Part shown: positions 15,815 to 24,247 of the stretch, piece by piece
How the letters are laid out: every line of letters starts with the position of its first letter
How positions within the stretch are numbered: the stretch's first letter is position 1
DNA from: Alistipes sp.
Lineage (GTDB): Bacteria > Bacteroidota > Bacteroidia > Bacteroidales > Rikenellaceae
Direction: 5' to 3'
Assembly (NCBI GenBank): GCA_031285345.1
Contig: JAITWI010000038.1
Span: forward strand, 1-47,513
Length of the DNA: 47,513 bases
Position numbers and translations under genes: made by a program
The notes under the pieces: model-generated
What the model was told of the DNA's origin: nothing
What the model saw: the letters and a program-made list of their open reading frames with translations, nothing else
The model's database searches: none

Positions 15815-18052
15815 ATGGATATAATTTACACCGTAGTTCTTGTCATTCTGGCCGTTACGGCCGTCTCGGGTCTCTTTGTGGGTGTCACCAACGACGCCGT
15901 CAACTTTCTCAACTCAGCCATCGGATCCAAAGCCGCGCCCATGAGGATAATCCTTTTGGTCGCCTCGATAGGCATCGTGGTGGGCACGCTGACGGCCAGC
16001 GGCATGATGGAGGTGGCGCGAACGGGAATGTTCAACCCCGAGCTGTTTACGTTTAAGGAGGTGATGATGCTCTACCTCGCCGTGATGCTGGGCAACATAG
16101 TGCTGTTGGACGTGTACAACACGCTGGGGCTGCCCACCTCGACCACCGTGTCGCTGATATTCGCGCTGCTCGGGGCGGCTATCGCGGTGACGATGGTCAA
16201 GATCGGACGCGACCCGCAGGTGGCGTTGGACAGCATCGGACAGTACATCAACACGGCGCGGGCGATGGGTATCGTGTCGGGGATTCTGATCTCGGTGGTG
16301 GTGGCGCTCGTGGGCGGGACGATGGTCATGTATCTGTCGCGAATTCTGTTCTCGTTCCGGTATGCGAAGATATTCAGATGGTTCGGCGCGGCGTGGTGCG
16401 GCGTGGCGGTGACCACGATCCTCTATTACGTTATCATAAAGGGTCTGAAGGCTCCGCTGGCAGGCACCGAGTTCCTCGAATTCGTCAACGCCAACACGGC
16501 TCTGACGGTCGCCGGAATGTGGGCGGCCTCGTCGCTGGTGCTGTTGGGGCTGCAGTTGCTGAAGATTAACATCCTGAAAGTGACGATATTGGTGGGCACG
16601 TTCTCGCTGGCGCTGGCCTTCGCGGGCAACGACCTTGTGAACTTCATCGGCGTTCCCATCGCGGGGCTCGACTCGTGGAGGATGGCCTCCGAAAGCGGCG
16701 ACGTGAACATGATGATGGGCGGACTGCGCGAGAGCGTGCCGGCCAACTTCCTGCTGTTGTTGGGAGCGGGGCTGATAATGATAGTGACGCTGTGGTTCTC
16801 GAAGAAGGCGATGAACGTCACCGAGACCGAGATAAAACTCGCCAGCGCCAAGGAGGGAGAGGAGAAGTACGGCTCGACGATGTTCTCGCGCTCGATCGTG
16901 CGCGCGGCGGTGGGGATGAACAACGGCTACAAGTACCTGCTTCCGGAGCGGGCCCGCCTGTGGGTCGACCGCCGGTTCGAGCAGCTCAACGCCGCCGAAC
17001 GCGGAACGGAGCACTACGACCTTATCCGCGCGACGGTGAACCTCATCACCTCGTCGCTGCTGATCGCTTTCGGCACGTCGCTGGGGCTGCCGCTGTCGAC
17101 CACCTACGTCACGTTCATGGTGGCGATGGGTTCGTCGCTCGCCGACCGGGCATGGGGGCGCGAGACAGCGGTGTACCGCATTTCGGGCGTGGTGACGGTG
17201 GTGATGGGCTGGTTCGTGACGGGTCTGGGAGCGTTCGTGATCTCGATGGCCATAGGGCTGGGGCTGATGTACGGCGGCACTGTGGCTATTATAGTAATTT
17301 CGGCTCTGGCGCTGTTCCTGCTTGTGCGCAGCAACCTGAGGGCCAAGAAGAAAGACCTCGACGCCACGGCGGCCGACGGGGGATGGCTCGACACGTCGAA
17401 GGATTCGCGCGAGATACTCGAACAGTGCCGCGTGGAGGTGAGGGACGTGATGGATCGTGTCACCAACATCTACAACCGGACTATGGTGGCCGTGATGAAG
17501 GAGAACCGCAAAGCCCTACGCGACCTTGTGCGCGACTCCAACGAGCTGTTCTACTCATCGCGCGACCGCAAGTACGCCATGATGCCGGTGTTGCAAAAGC
17601 TTCACGGAAGCGACATCGAGACGGTGCACTACTACGTGCAGGTGGTGGACTACCTGAGCGAGGTGACCAAGGCGCTGGTGCACATCACCCGTCCCTGCTT
17701 CGACCACATCGACAACAACCACAAGGGATTCCACAAGGATCAGGTGCACGACCTGGTGGAGGTGAACAACGACGTGAAAAAGGTGTACGACAAGATAAAC
17801 ACGATGCTGTCCACCAACGACTTCTCCGATATGGAGCACGTGATGCACATGCGCGATAAGTTGCTGGAGTTGATCGGCGACGCCGTGATGCGCCAGTTGC
17901 GCCGCATACGCGGGTCGGAACACGGGACCACCAAGACGAGCGTGCTCTATCTGAATATCCTCAACGAGACCAAAACCATGGTGTTGCAGTCGCGAAACCT
18001 GCTCAAGAGTCAGAAATATTTCGTCACGAGCGGCGGATTGGCCGAAGAGTAG
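15815..18052 (+). CDS. Inorganic phosphate transporter (Pit) fused to a PhoU-like domain
   Basis: Low-affinity Pi:cation symporter of the PiT/SLC20 family in the inner membrane. The two inverted PiT signature repeats are visible: GVTNDAVNFLNSAIGSKAAP with NTLGLPTSTTVSL, and FAGNDLVNFIGVPIAGL with GTSLGLPLSTTYVTFMVAMGS (two separate stretches). About 11 hydrophobic helices are followed from roughly residue 530 by a soluble, charged, all-helical C-terminal domain (LEQCRVEVRDVMDRVTNIYN; VEVNNDVKKVYDKINTM) like PhoU/DUF47. The fusion is common in Bacteroidota and probably lets the regulator gate its own transporter. 745 residues; no low-complexity insertion. Confidence 0.93.
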   Translation: MDIIYTVVLVILAVTAVSGLFVGVTNDAVNFLNSAIGSKAAPMRIILLVASIGIVVGTLTASGMMEVARTGMFNPELFTFKEVMMLYLAVMLGNIVLLDVYNTLGLPTSTTVSLIFALLGAAIAVTMVKIGRDPQVALDSIGQYINTARAMGIVSGILISVVVALVGGTMVMYLSRILFSFRYAKIFRWFGAAWCGVAVTTILYYVIIKGLKAPLAGTEFLEFVNANTALTVAGMWAASSLVLLGLQLLKINILKVTILVGTFSLALAFAGNDLVNFIGVPIAGLDSWRMASESGDVNMMMGGLRESVPANFLLLLGAGLIMIVTLWFSKKAMNVTETEIKLASAKEGEEKYGSTMFSRSIVRAAVGMNNGYKYLLPERARLWVDRRFEQLNAAERGTEHYDLIRATVNLITSSLLIAFGTSLGLPLSTTYVTFMVAMGSSLADRAWGRETAVYRISGVVTVVMGWFVTGLGAFVISMAIGLGLMYGGTVAIIVISALALFLLVRSNLRAKKKDLDATAADGGWLDTSKDSREILEQCRVEVRDVMDRVTNIYNRTMVAVMKENRKALRDLVRDSNELFYSSRDRKYAMMPVLQKLHGSDIETVHYYVQVVDYLSEVTKALVHITRPCFDHIDNNHKGFHKDQVHDLVEVNNDVKKVYDKINTMLSTNDFSDMEHVMHMRDKLLELIGDAVMRQLRRIRGSEHGTTKTSVLYLNILNETKTMVLQSRNLLKSQKYFVTSGGLAEE

Positions 18053-18076
18053 GGTTTCATAAATTTAAGTAGACCG

Positions 18077-18108
18077 AAGGTATGGATTTTGAAAAAAATC
18101 CATACCTT
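18077..18108 (+). terminator. Hairpin after the Pit-PhoU gene
   Basis: A perfect 14-bp stem (18077-18090 and 18095-18108) with a GAAA loop, 25 nt after the stop codon. Its 3' arm runs directly into TTTG, so the stem also contains the -7 box of the next gene. Confidence 0.65.
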
Positions 18109-18110
18109 TG
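18103..18110 (+). promoter_or_regulatory. -7 element embedded in the terminator stem
   Basis: TACCTTTG matches TAnnTTTG and ends 7 nt before the ATG at 18118. It overlaps the right arm of the preceding hairpin, implying a very short leader for the FKBP-like lipoprotein gene. Confidence 0.5.
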
Positions 18111-18117
18111 TCAAATT

Positions 18118-18903
18118 ATGGCACAACACGAACGGCATGGCGACAGGCGTAGACGGACGGCGAGGATACTTCGTCCGGGCGTTGTCGCGGCGCTCGTTTC
18201 GAGAGTTCGAGGCATAGCGCTCGTTTCCGGGGGCCGAGGCGTCGCGCTCGCGGCGGGTGCGGTCACGATGTTCGCGGCGGCGGTGTCGACGGTGGCCTGC
18301 GGGCCGGACGAGGCATCCAACCAGGCGCGAGACAGAATAGTCAACTATCTAAACAACGAGGGTCTGTGGGAGCGCGGCAACGTGCCGGACGACGCCAAGA
18401 CCAACATCGGGAGTTTCGACATCATCGGCGGAGTGTATCGACACATCGTCAACGAGACCTCGCGCGACAACCGGTTCGACCCCTCGTCGCACACGGTGGA
18501 GGAGGGCGACGTGATCACGTTCATGTTCGACGCGCGCGTGTTCGGCGGATCGCCCGAAAATTCGACTACGTTCTACACCAACATAGCCTCGCTGCGCAAC
18601 CAGATCGTGAGCAACAACCCCGACTTCAACGCCGAGTACTGGCCGATCGACCCTCTGGAGATAACAGTGGGTAGCGATCCGCAGATATTGAAGGCCGTGC
18701 AGATGGCGCTCGTGGGATGCCAGACCGACAACGGCGACCTGACGGACGATATCGACGGCGGCGTAAAGAGCGACCAGGTGCATATATTCATTCCGCCCGA
18801 CATCGCTTTCGGCAAGAGGGAGTTTCTGATGGTGCCGGCCAACAGCACGCTGCTGTTCGTGGTCACCGACATCGAGTTCATAGAGCGAGCGGCGACCCCC
18901 TAA
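18118..18903 (+). CDS. FKBP-like lipoprotein (GldI-type), signal region expanded
   Basis: 261 residues from the ATG at 18118; an earlier in-frame ATG at 18082 lies inside the terminator hairpin and is unlikely. The C-terminal two thirds resemble an FKBP peptidyl-prolyl isomerase (VEEGDVITFMFDARVF ... HIFIPPDIAFGKREFLMVPA ... LLFVVTDIEFI), similar to GldI-type periplasmic isomerases. The N-terminus is odd: about 60 residues precede a lipobox-like STVAC, including an Arg-rich start and 9-residue units (RGIALVSGG / RGVALAAGA) from a 27-nt DNA repeat. The hydrophobic core just before Cys still looks usable. A second FKBP gene follows 104 nt later. Confidence 0.75.
   Translation: MAQHERHGDRRRRTARILRPGVVAALVSRVRGIALVSGGRGVALAAGAVTMFAAAVSTVACGPDEASNQARDRIVNYLNNEGLWERGNVPDDAKTNIGSFDIIGGVYRHIVNETSRDNRFDPSSHTVEEGDVITFMFDARVFGGSPENSTTFYTNIASLRNQIVSNNPDFNAEYWPIDPLEITVGSDPQILKAVQMALVGCQTDNGDLTDDIDGGVKSDQVHIFIPPDIAFGKREFLMVPANSTLLFVVTDIEFIERAATP
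18190..18250 (+). repeat. 27-nt repeats within a signal-peptide region
   Basis: GCGCTCG words begin at 18190, 18217 and 18244, an exact 27-nt period; the first two copies share GCGCTCGTTTC and a downstream CGAGGC. They encode repeated 9-residue hydrophobic/Arg units in the signal region of the FKBP-like lipoprotein. Confidence 0.85.
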
Positions 18904-19007
18904 ACGACGACCCCCTAAAACACGGGCGGCGACGCCATAAAAAACAGTACGCGAACAGGCGGCAAACACGTAAAAAACAGCCACAAAAAAACCACACTCC
19001 GAAGAAT

Positions 19008-20318
19008 ATGAAACGAACCCACATAGCAGCGATTGTAGCGCTCGCGGCCGCGGCTCTGGCAACGGTCGCCTCGTGCGCCCGAACCGAGCCCGAAGATATG
19101 GACGCGCTCGAAAAGCTCGCGTTCGACGCATGGATGGCAAAGTACCACGATGAAGCCGTGGAACAGCCCGACGGCGGTATCTATGTCGAATTTGTGGCGG
19201 ACGGCGACCAGAGCGTCGAGTCGAGCCGCGACACCACCGTGTGGCTGACCCTCGACTACACCGCCACAGACATCGCCGGCAACGTGTTCGCCACCCGCGA
19301 CTCGACGGTGGCGCTGCGCCAACGCACCTACACCCCGGCCACCCACTACAACCCCGACTTGATGTTCGTGGGCGAGGGCAACTACGGGATGGTCGAGGGA
19401 CAATATTTCGCACTGCGCAACGACCTGGTGAAACCCGACGGATCGACCATGAAGATGAGCGCCGGTTCGCACGTGAAGCTCTACATACCGTCGTATCTCG
19501 CCTACGGTTCGCACGGATTCTCCGACAAGCAGGGCTATGGCGGGCAGTTCGCGCTGGGTGGGGGCAAAATCATTATCGAGGATCTGAAGGTGAGGGAGGT
19601 GATTCCCGAGCCGGCGAAGCGGGAGGAGAGGCTGGTCGTGGAGCGTGCCGCCGAGTGGGGCATGGCCGAGACCGACTCGCTCGCCTACTTCATGTACGTC
19701 GACTCGGTGAGTAACTTCGCGCAAAGGGCGGGGCTGGCGGAGCTCTACCCCAACCTCGCGTGGAACAAAAAAACGCAACTGCTCACCGCCGACTCGACGG
19801 CGACCATCCGATTCGTAGGCAAGTTCCTCGACGGATTCATATTCGACACCAACGTCGAGAGCGTGCGCGAGAAGTTTTACTACCGCCGCGCCGGCGAAAA
19901 CTACAAGCCGGAAGAGAAGACCCTAACGGCGTTCAGCTTCAAACCCTCCGCCGACGAAGGCAAAGCCATCCCCGCGTTCGGCAAGGTGATCCCCAAGTTG
20001 CGCCGCGGCCTCTGGTACCGCGTGCTGTTCACCTCCGTGTACGGATACGCGGCGACGGGACTTTCGGCGCGGGCGCTTCAGGAGCAGGCCTACTACGACG
20101 CATACTCCAGCTACATGTTCAACGCCATGTATTACGACAACATGTATGGAGGCCGGTACGGCAGCGGCGGCTACTACGACGACTACTACGGAGGTTACGG
20201 AGGCTACAACCCCTATATGAACCAAAGTTTGTCGAGCGGAGCGGACGAGGAGGAGCAGATCGTGACCGAAATACAACCCTTCACCCCTCTCATATTCGAA
20301 ATATACATCGAGCCTTAA
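19008..20318 (+). CDS. FKBP-type peptidyl-prolyl isomerase lipoprotein, two domains
   Basis: 436 residues starting at the ATG at 19008, which gives a lipoprotein signal (MKRTHIAAIVALAAAALAT then VASC). Two FKBP-like domains are visible: the first around residues 60-200 (TVWLTLDYTATDIAGNVFAT ... VKLYIPSYLAYGSHG), the second from about residue 255 (ATIRFVGKFLDGFIFDTN ... VLFTSVYGYAATG). The second domain is interrupted near 20095-20220 by a loop very rich in Tyr and Gly (YGSGGYYDDYYGGYGGY) before the closing strand TPLIFEIYIEP. The family folds periplasmic proteins; whether both domains keep isomerase activity is not clear. Confidence 0.85.
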   Translation: MKRTHIAAIVALAAAALATVASCARTEPEDMDALEKLAFDAWMAKYHDEAVEQPDGGIYVEFVADGDQSVESSRDTTVWLTLDYTATDIAGNVFATRDSTVALRQRTYTPATHYNPDLMFVGEGNYGMVEGQYFALRNDLVKPDGSTMKMSAGSHVKLYIPSYLAYGSHGFSDKQGYGGQFALGGGKIIIEDLKVREVIPEPAKREERLVVERAAEWGMAETDSLAYFMYVDSVSNFAQRAGLAELYPNLAWNKKTQLLTADSTATIRFVGKFLDGFIFDTNVESVREKFYYRRAGENYKPEEKTLTAFSFKPSADEGKAIPAFGKVIPKLRRGLWYRVLFTSVYGYAATGLSARALQEQAYYDAYSSYMFNAMYYDNMYGGRYGSGGYYDDYYGGYGGYNPYMNQSLSSGADEEEQIVTEIQPFTPLIFEIYIEP

Positions 20319-20343
20319 GGAGTTTTTGCCGGCGCCGGGGGTG

Positions 20344-20437
20344 GTTGCGGGGTGTGTTGCGGGGTGTGTTGCGGGGTGCTGCTGCCGGGGTGGTTGTAGG
20401 GTGTGTTGCGGAGTGGCACCGGCTGGTTGCGGGGTGC
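20344..20437 (+). repeat. 12-nt G-rich repeats (GTTGCGGGGTGT-type)
   Basis: Three contiguous copies at 20344-20355, 20356-20367 and 20368-20379 (last base differs), then degenerate copies at 20392-20403 and 20404-20415, and a further one at 20426-20437. Each intact copy has a GGGG run, and an additional G-run lies just upstream, so four runs spaced ~8 nt could form a G-quadruplex on the plus strand. Confidence 0.9.
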
Positions 20438-20579
20438 TACTGCCGGGACAGTGCCGGGTGATTGCAGCGAGTTTCGACGAGTTTCGCGGCGGAAAAGCAC
20501 CAAGCGGGCAAGAAAGAGCACGAAACAGACGGGGAAAAAGCGAAATGTCGACACGGGACGTTCCGCTTTTTTTCCGTTT

Positions 20580-20614
20580 TTTGCTTGTTTAACCGTTATT
20601 TTTATTTAACTTTG
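20580..20614 (+). promoter_or_regulatory. Possible promoter of the Sus-like operon
   Basis: TTTG (20580-20583) and TAACTTTG (20607-20614) lie in an AT-rich island. The 23-nt spacing is longer than the usual 19-21, so the call is tentative. If right, the susC mRNA has a leader of about 300 nt. Confidence 0.45.
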
Positions 20615-20923
20615 TCGGTTGTTGCTCCTTTGTGCAAGACGGGCACCGATTGCGATTTGATAGGATAACGGGCGGTTTCGCTTGATATCCTTAACCGTGA
20701 CGTAATGGTAATGAGATTAATTCTTATCCCTTTCGGCGATTTAAACAACTACCGGAAAAACGCAAGTGAAACTAAAAACATAAAAACACTACTTAAATCT
20801 ATGCGGAAAACAACGAAATGACGAACCCTTCTAATGACCGGAACCGTTCCGGAGACCTTTTTCATTGCCCGGGACAGGAGCCTCGCGGCACTTACCTAAA
20901 TCAATAACAACTTAAACTTTTCT

Positions 20924-23900
20924 ATGAAAAAATTTACTTTGGTTGTCCTTAGTATGTTCTGTGCGGTCGGGGGTGCCTGGGCGCAGAGATTCAATGCTCA
21001 GGGCGTTGTCGTCGACGCGGCGACGGGTGAACCCGTCATAGCGGCGACCGTGATCATCCAGGGAGAGACCGCAGGTGCGGTCCTGACCGATTACAACGGT
21101 AACTTCACCATCTCCGTGCCGGGCGAACAGACCTCTCTTGAGGTTCGCTACCTTGGCTACAAAACTCAAACCGTGGCCGCATCCGCCAACATGAGGGTTG
21201 CCCTCGAATCGGACGCTATCGTGGCCGACGCGGTGGTCGTGACGGGTATGCTCACGGTCGACAAGCGCCTCTTCACCGGAGCCACCGACCGCCTCGGAGC
21301 CGATGAGGTGAAGATCGACGGTATCTCGGAGATCAGCCGCGCACTGGAAGGCCGTTCGGCCGGCGTGAGCGTGCAGAACGTATCGGGTACTTTCGGTACC
21401 GCACCCAGAATCAGGGTTCGCGGCGCCACCTCGATCTACGGTAGCTCGAAACCGCTGTGGGTAGTCGACGGTATCATCATGGAGGATATCGTGGAGGTAG
21501 ACGCCGACGCGCTCTCTTCGGGTAACGTCGAAACACTCGTCAGCTCGGCTATCGCAGGCTTGAGCTCGGACGACATCGCCGACATTCAGATTCTCAAGGA
21601 CGGTTCGGCCACCTCGATCTACGGTGCCAAGGCAATGGCCGGTGTGATTGTCGTGACCACCAAAAGGGGTGAGGCCGGCAACTTCCGCCTCAACTACACG
21701 GGAGAGTACACCACGCGACTCATCCCCACCTACAACCAGTTCAACATCATGAACTCCCAGGAACAGATGGAGGTTTATCAGGAACTGGAGCAAAAGGGTT
21801 GGCTCAACTACGCCGAAACCATCAGGGGTCGCAACAGCGGTATCTACGGCAGGATGTACAACCTGATGGATACCTACGACGAGACCTCAGGCATGTTCGG
21901 GCTGGAAAAGTCGGACGCAGCCAAGAACGACTACCTGCGCCAGGCGGAGTACCGCAACACCGACTGGTTCAAGGAGCTGTTCAACCTCAACGTGATGCAC
22001 TCGCACGCAATCAGCATGAGCGGCGGTTCGGAAAAGGCCACCTTCTACTCGTCGGTCAGCGCCCTGGTCGACCCGGGTTGGACTTTGGCCAGCAAGGTAA
22101 ACCGCTACACGGCCAACATGAACTCTACGTTCAACATCAGCAAGGTTTTGTCGCTCAACCTGATCGCCAACGCGGCCTATCGCCAGCAGGAGGCTCCGGG
22201 CAGTATGTCGCAGGAGGCCGACGTGGTCTTCGGCGAGGTGAAGAGGGAGTTCGACATCAACCCGTACAGCTACGCGATCAACACCTCGCGCGTGCTCGAC
22301 CCGAACGAATTCTACACGCGTAACTACGCCCCGTTCAACATCAAGCACGAACTGGAGAACAATCGCATCGACCTGGCCACCACCGACATGAGATTCCAGG
22401 GTGACCTGCGTTGGAAGATCATCCCCGGATTGGAGTGGTCGGCTCTCGGCGCCATCAAGTATTCGAGCTCGTCCATCGAGCACAACATCATGGACGGCTC
22501 CAACCAAGCCGAGTCTTACAGAGCCATGGGCGACGCCACCATCAGGGACGCCAACCCCTATCTCTACTCCGACCCCGACAAACCCTACGACCTGCCCATC
22601 TCGATACTCCCCGAGGGCGGTATCTACAACCGTACGGACAACACGATGTACGCATACGACTTCCGTACCTCGTTGACGTGGAACACCGTGTTCAAGGATA
22701 AGCACATCGTCAACGCTTTCGCAAGTATGGAGATCAACTCCGCCGACCGTTCCAGATCGTGGTTCCGCGGCTGGGGCCGTCAATACTCGATGGGCGACGT
22801 TCCTTTCTACGCCTATCAGGTGTTCAAAAAGGGCGTGGAGGACAATAGCGACTACTTCAACGTGGGATATTCGCGCACGAGGAGCGTTGCCTTCGCCGGT
22901 ACCGCCACCTACTCCTATGACGCCAAGTACGTTATCAACGGAACGATGCGTTACGAGGGCTCCAACCAGTTGGGTCGTTCGCGCTCGGCAAGGTGGCTCC
23001 CCACATGGAACGTCTCCGGAGCCTGGAACGCACACGAAGAGGACTTTTTCGACGCGCTGCGCCCGGCCCTTTCGCACTTCACTGTCAGGGCGTCGTACTC
23101 GCTGACGGCCGAACGCGGACCTTCCAGCAACTCCATCGTCATCATCGGAAGCGGCAGTCCCTGGCGCCCCAGTGCCAACGAACAGGAGAATGCCCTGGGT
23201 ATCAACGCTCTTGAGAACAGCAGCCTGACCTACGAAAAGAAGCACGAGTTCAACGTCGGGTTCGAGGCCGGGATTTTGGACAACCGTATCAACGTGGCCT
23301 TCGACTGGTTCACCCGTAACAACTTCGACCTTGTAGCCCCCACCACCTCTATGGGTATCGGCGGGTTCATCGACAAGGACGCCAACGTCGGTGAGATGAA
23401 ATCGGGAGGTACCGAGGTGTCTATCACGTCGAAGAACTTCGTGGGTGACTTCAAATGGACGACGAACTTCATCTTCTCCCACAACTTCACTCGTATCACC
23501 AGGCTGGACAACATTCAGCGCGTGTTCGACTTCATCACCGGCAACGGGTTCGGTAAGGTCGGTTCTCCCCAAAGGGCCCTTTTCTCGGTTCCTTTCGTGG
23601 GTCTGGACAACAACGGTGTGCCCGTTTTCCTCAATGCGGACGGCACCGAGACCTCCAACGACATCTATTTCCAGGATAGGCAGAACACCGACTTCCTGAT
23701 ATACGAAGGTCCGTCGGAGCCCACCTACATCGGTAGTCTCGGCAACATCTTCTCGTGGAAGAATTTGAGCCTGAACGTATTCGTCACCTATTCGTTCGGC
23801 AACAAGATCCGACTCGACCCGGTGTTCCACGAACAATACACCGACTTGGACGCCATGCCGCGCGAATTCGCCGGGCGGTGGTCTATGCCGGGTGATGAGC

Positions 23901-24232
23901 ATCAGACGACCATTCCCGCAATCATCGACTCGCGTCAGAATTCGTCGACGAACTGGGCACCCGCCTTCAACACTTACAACTACTCGTCCGCCCGCGTGGC
24001 CGACGGCGGTTTCGTGAGAATGAAGGAGATCTCGCTCCAGTATGACTTCCCGAAATCGTTGGTTTCGAAGATCAGGCTCGGTAGCCTCGGCCTCAAGGTA
24101 CAGGCGACTAACCTTTTCCTGATCTACGCCGACAAGAAGCTCAACGGTCAAGACCCCGAGTTCTTCCGCTCGGGAGGTGTATCGGTGCCCGTGCCCAAGC
24201 AGTTCACCCTTACTTTGAGAATCGGATTCTAA
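20924..24232 (+). CDS. SusC/RagA-family TonB-dependent outer-membrane channel
   Basis: Imports a large ligand across the outer membrane using TonB energy, together with its SusD lid. 1102 residues. Signal peptide (MKKFTLVVLSMFCAVGGAWAQ); CarboxypepD_reg-like domain at ~22-95 (AQGVVVDAATGEPVIAATVI, DYNGNFTISV); plug domain at ~105-230 with ISRALEGRSAGVSVQ, RIRVRGATSIYGSSKPLWVV and DIQILKDGSATSIYGAKAMAG; then a 22-strand barrel ending in the aromatic strand QFTLTLRIGF. No FecR-interaction (STN) domain precedes it and no anti-sigma gene is nearby. First gene of a five-gene operon with 10-30 nt gaps. No low-complexity insertion. Confidence 0.97.
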   Translation: MKKFTLVVLSMFCAVGGAWAQRFNAQGVVVDAATGEPVIAATVIIQGETAGAVLTDYNGNFTISVPGEQTSLEVRYLGYKTQTVAASANMRVALESDAIVADAVVVTGMLTVDKRLFTGATDRLGADEVKIDGISEISRALEGRSAGVSVQNVSGTFGTAPRIRVRGATSIYGSSKPLWVVDGIIMEDIVEVDADALSSGNVETLVSSAIAGLSSDDIADIQILKDGSATSIYGAKAMAGVIVVTTKRGEAGNFRLNYTGEYTTRLIPTYNQFNIMNSQEQMEVYQELEQKGWLNYAETIRGRNSGIYGRMYNLMDTYDETSGMFGLEKSDAAKNDYLRQAEYRNTDWFKELFNLNVMHSHAISMSGGSEKATFYSSVSALVDPGWTLASKVNRYTANMNSTFNISKVLSLNLIANAAYRQQEAPGSMSQEADVVFGEVKREFDINPYSYAINTSRVLDPNEFYTRNYAPFNIKHELENNRIDLATTDMRFQGDLRWKIIPGLEWSALGAIKYSSSSIEHNIMDGSNQAESYRAMGDATIRDANPYLYSDPDKPYDLPISILPEGGIYNRTDNTMYAYDFRTSLTWNTVFKDKHIVNAFASMEINSADRSRSWFRGWGRQYSMGDVPFYAYQVFKKGVEDNSDYFNVGYSRTRSVAFAGTATYSYDAKYVINGTMRYEGSNQLGRSRSARWLPTWNVSGAWNAHEEDFFDALRPALSHFTVRASYSLTAERGPSSNSIVIIGSGSPWRPSANEQENALGINALENSSLTYEKKHEFNVGFEAGILDNRINVAFDWFTRNNFDLVAPTTSMGIGGFIDKDANVGEMKSGGTEVSITSKNFVGDFKWTTNFIFSHNFTRITRLDNIQRVFDFITGNGFGKVGSPQRALFSVPFVGLDNNGVPVFLNADGTETSNDIYFQDRQNTDFLIYEGPSEPTYIGSLGNIFSWKNLSLNVFVTYSFGNKIRLDPVFHEQYTDLDAMPREFAGRWSMPGDEHQTTIPAIIDSRQNSSTNWAPAFNTYNYSSARVADGGFVRMKEISLQYDFPKSLVSKIRLGSLGLKVQATNLFLIYADKKLNGQDPEFFRSGGVSVPVPKQFTLTLRIGF

Positions 24233-24247
24233 AAATATTGAACAACT

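Larger units (their letters stand above)
20319..20923 (+). other. Long non-coding stretch and leader before the Sus-like operon
   Basis: 605 nt with no convincing gene. It begins with a G-rich 12-nt repeat block (20344-20437), then an A-rich stretch, then a possible promoter near 20580-20614, leaving a ~300-nt 5' leader before susC. The leader holds a small perfect hairpin (20838-20852, 6-bp stem, 3-nt loop) and an AT-rich run just before the ATG at 20924. Short ORFs here on both strands show the repeat composition and look accidental. Confidence 0.6.

Noticed and set aside
18082-18117. Upstream ATG for the FKBP-like lipoprotein
   Set aside because: It lies inside the terminator hairpin and upstream of the promoter box, so it would not be in the transcript from that promoter.
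20344-20437. G-rich repeats considered as a CRISPR array
   Set aside because: Units are 12 nt, adjacent and without unique spacers; no cas genes nearby.
20315-20554. Minus-strand ORF of 79 codons after the FKBP gene
   Set aside because: Its C-terminal (TPQHTPQ) sequence is the translation of the 12-nt repeats; no support as a gene.
21887-24151. 754-codon open frame opposite susC
   Set aside because: Antisense shadow; Val/Arg/His-rich with no signal peptide or motif, while the plus strand encodes a full SusC.
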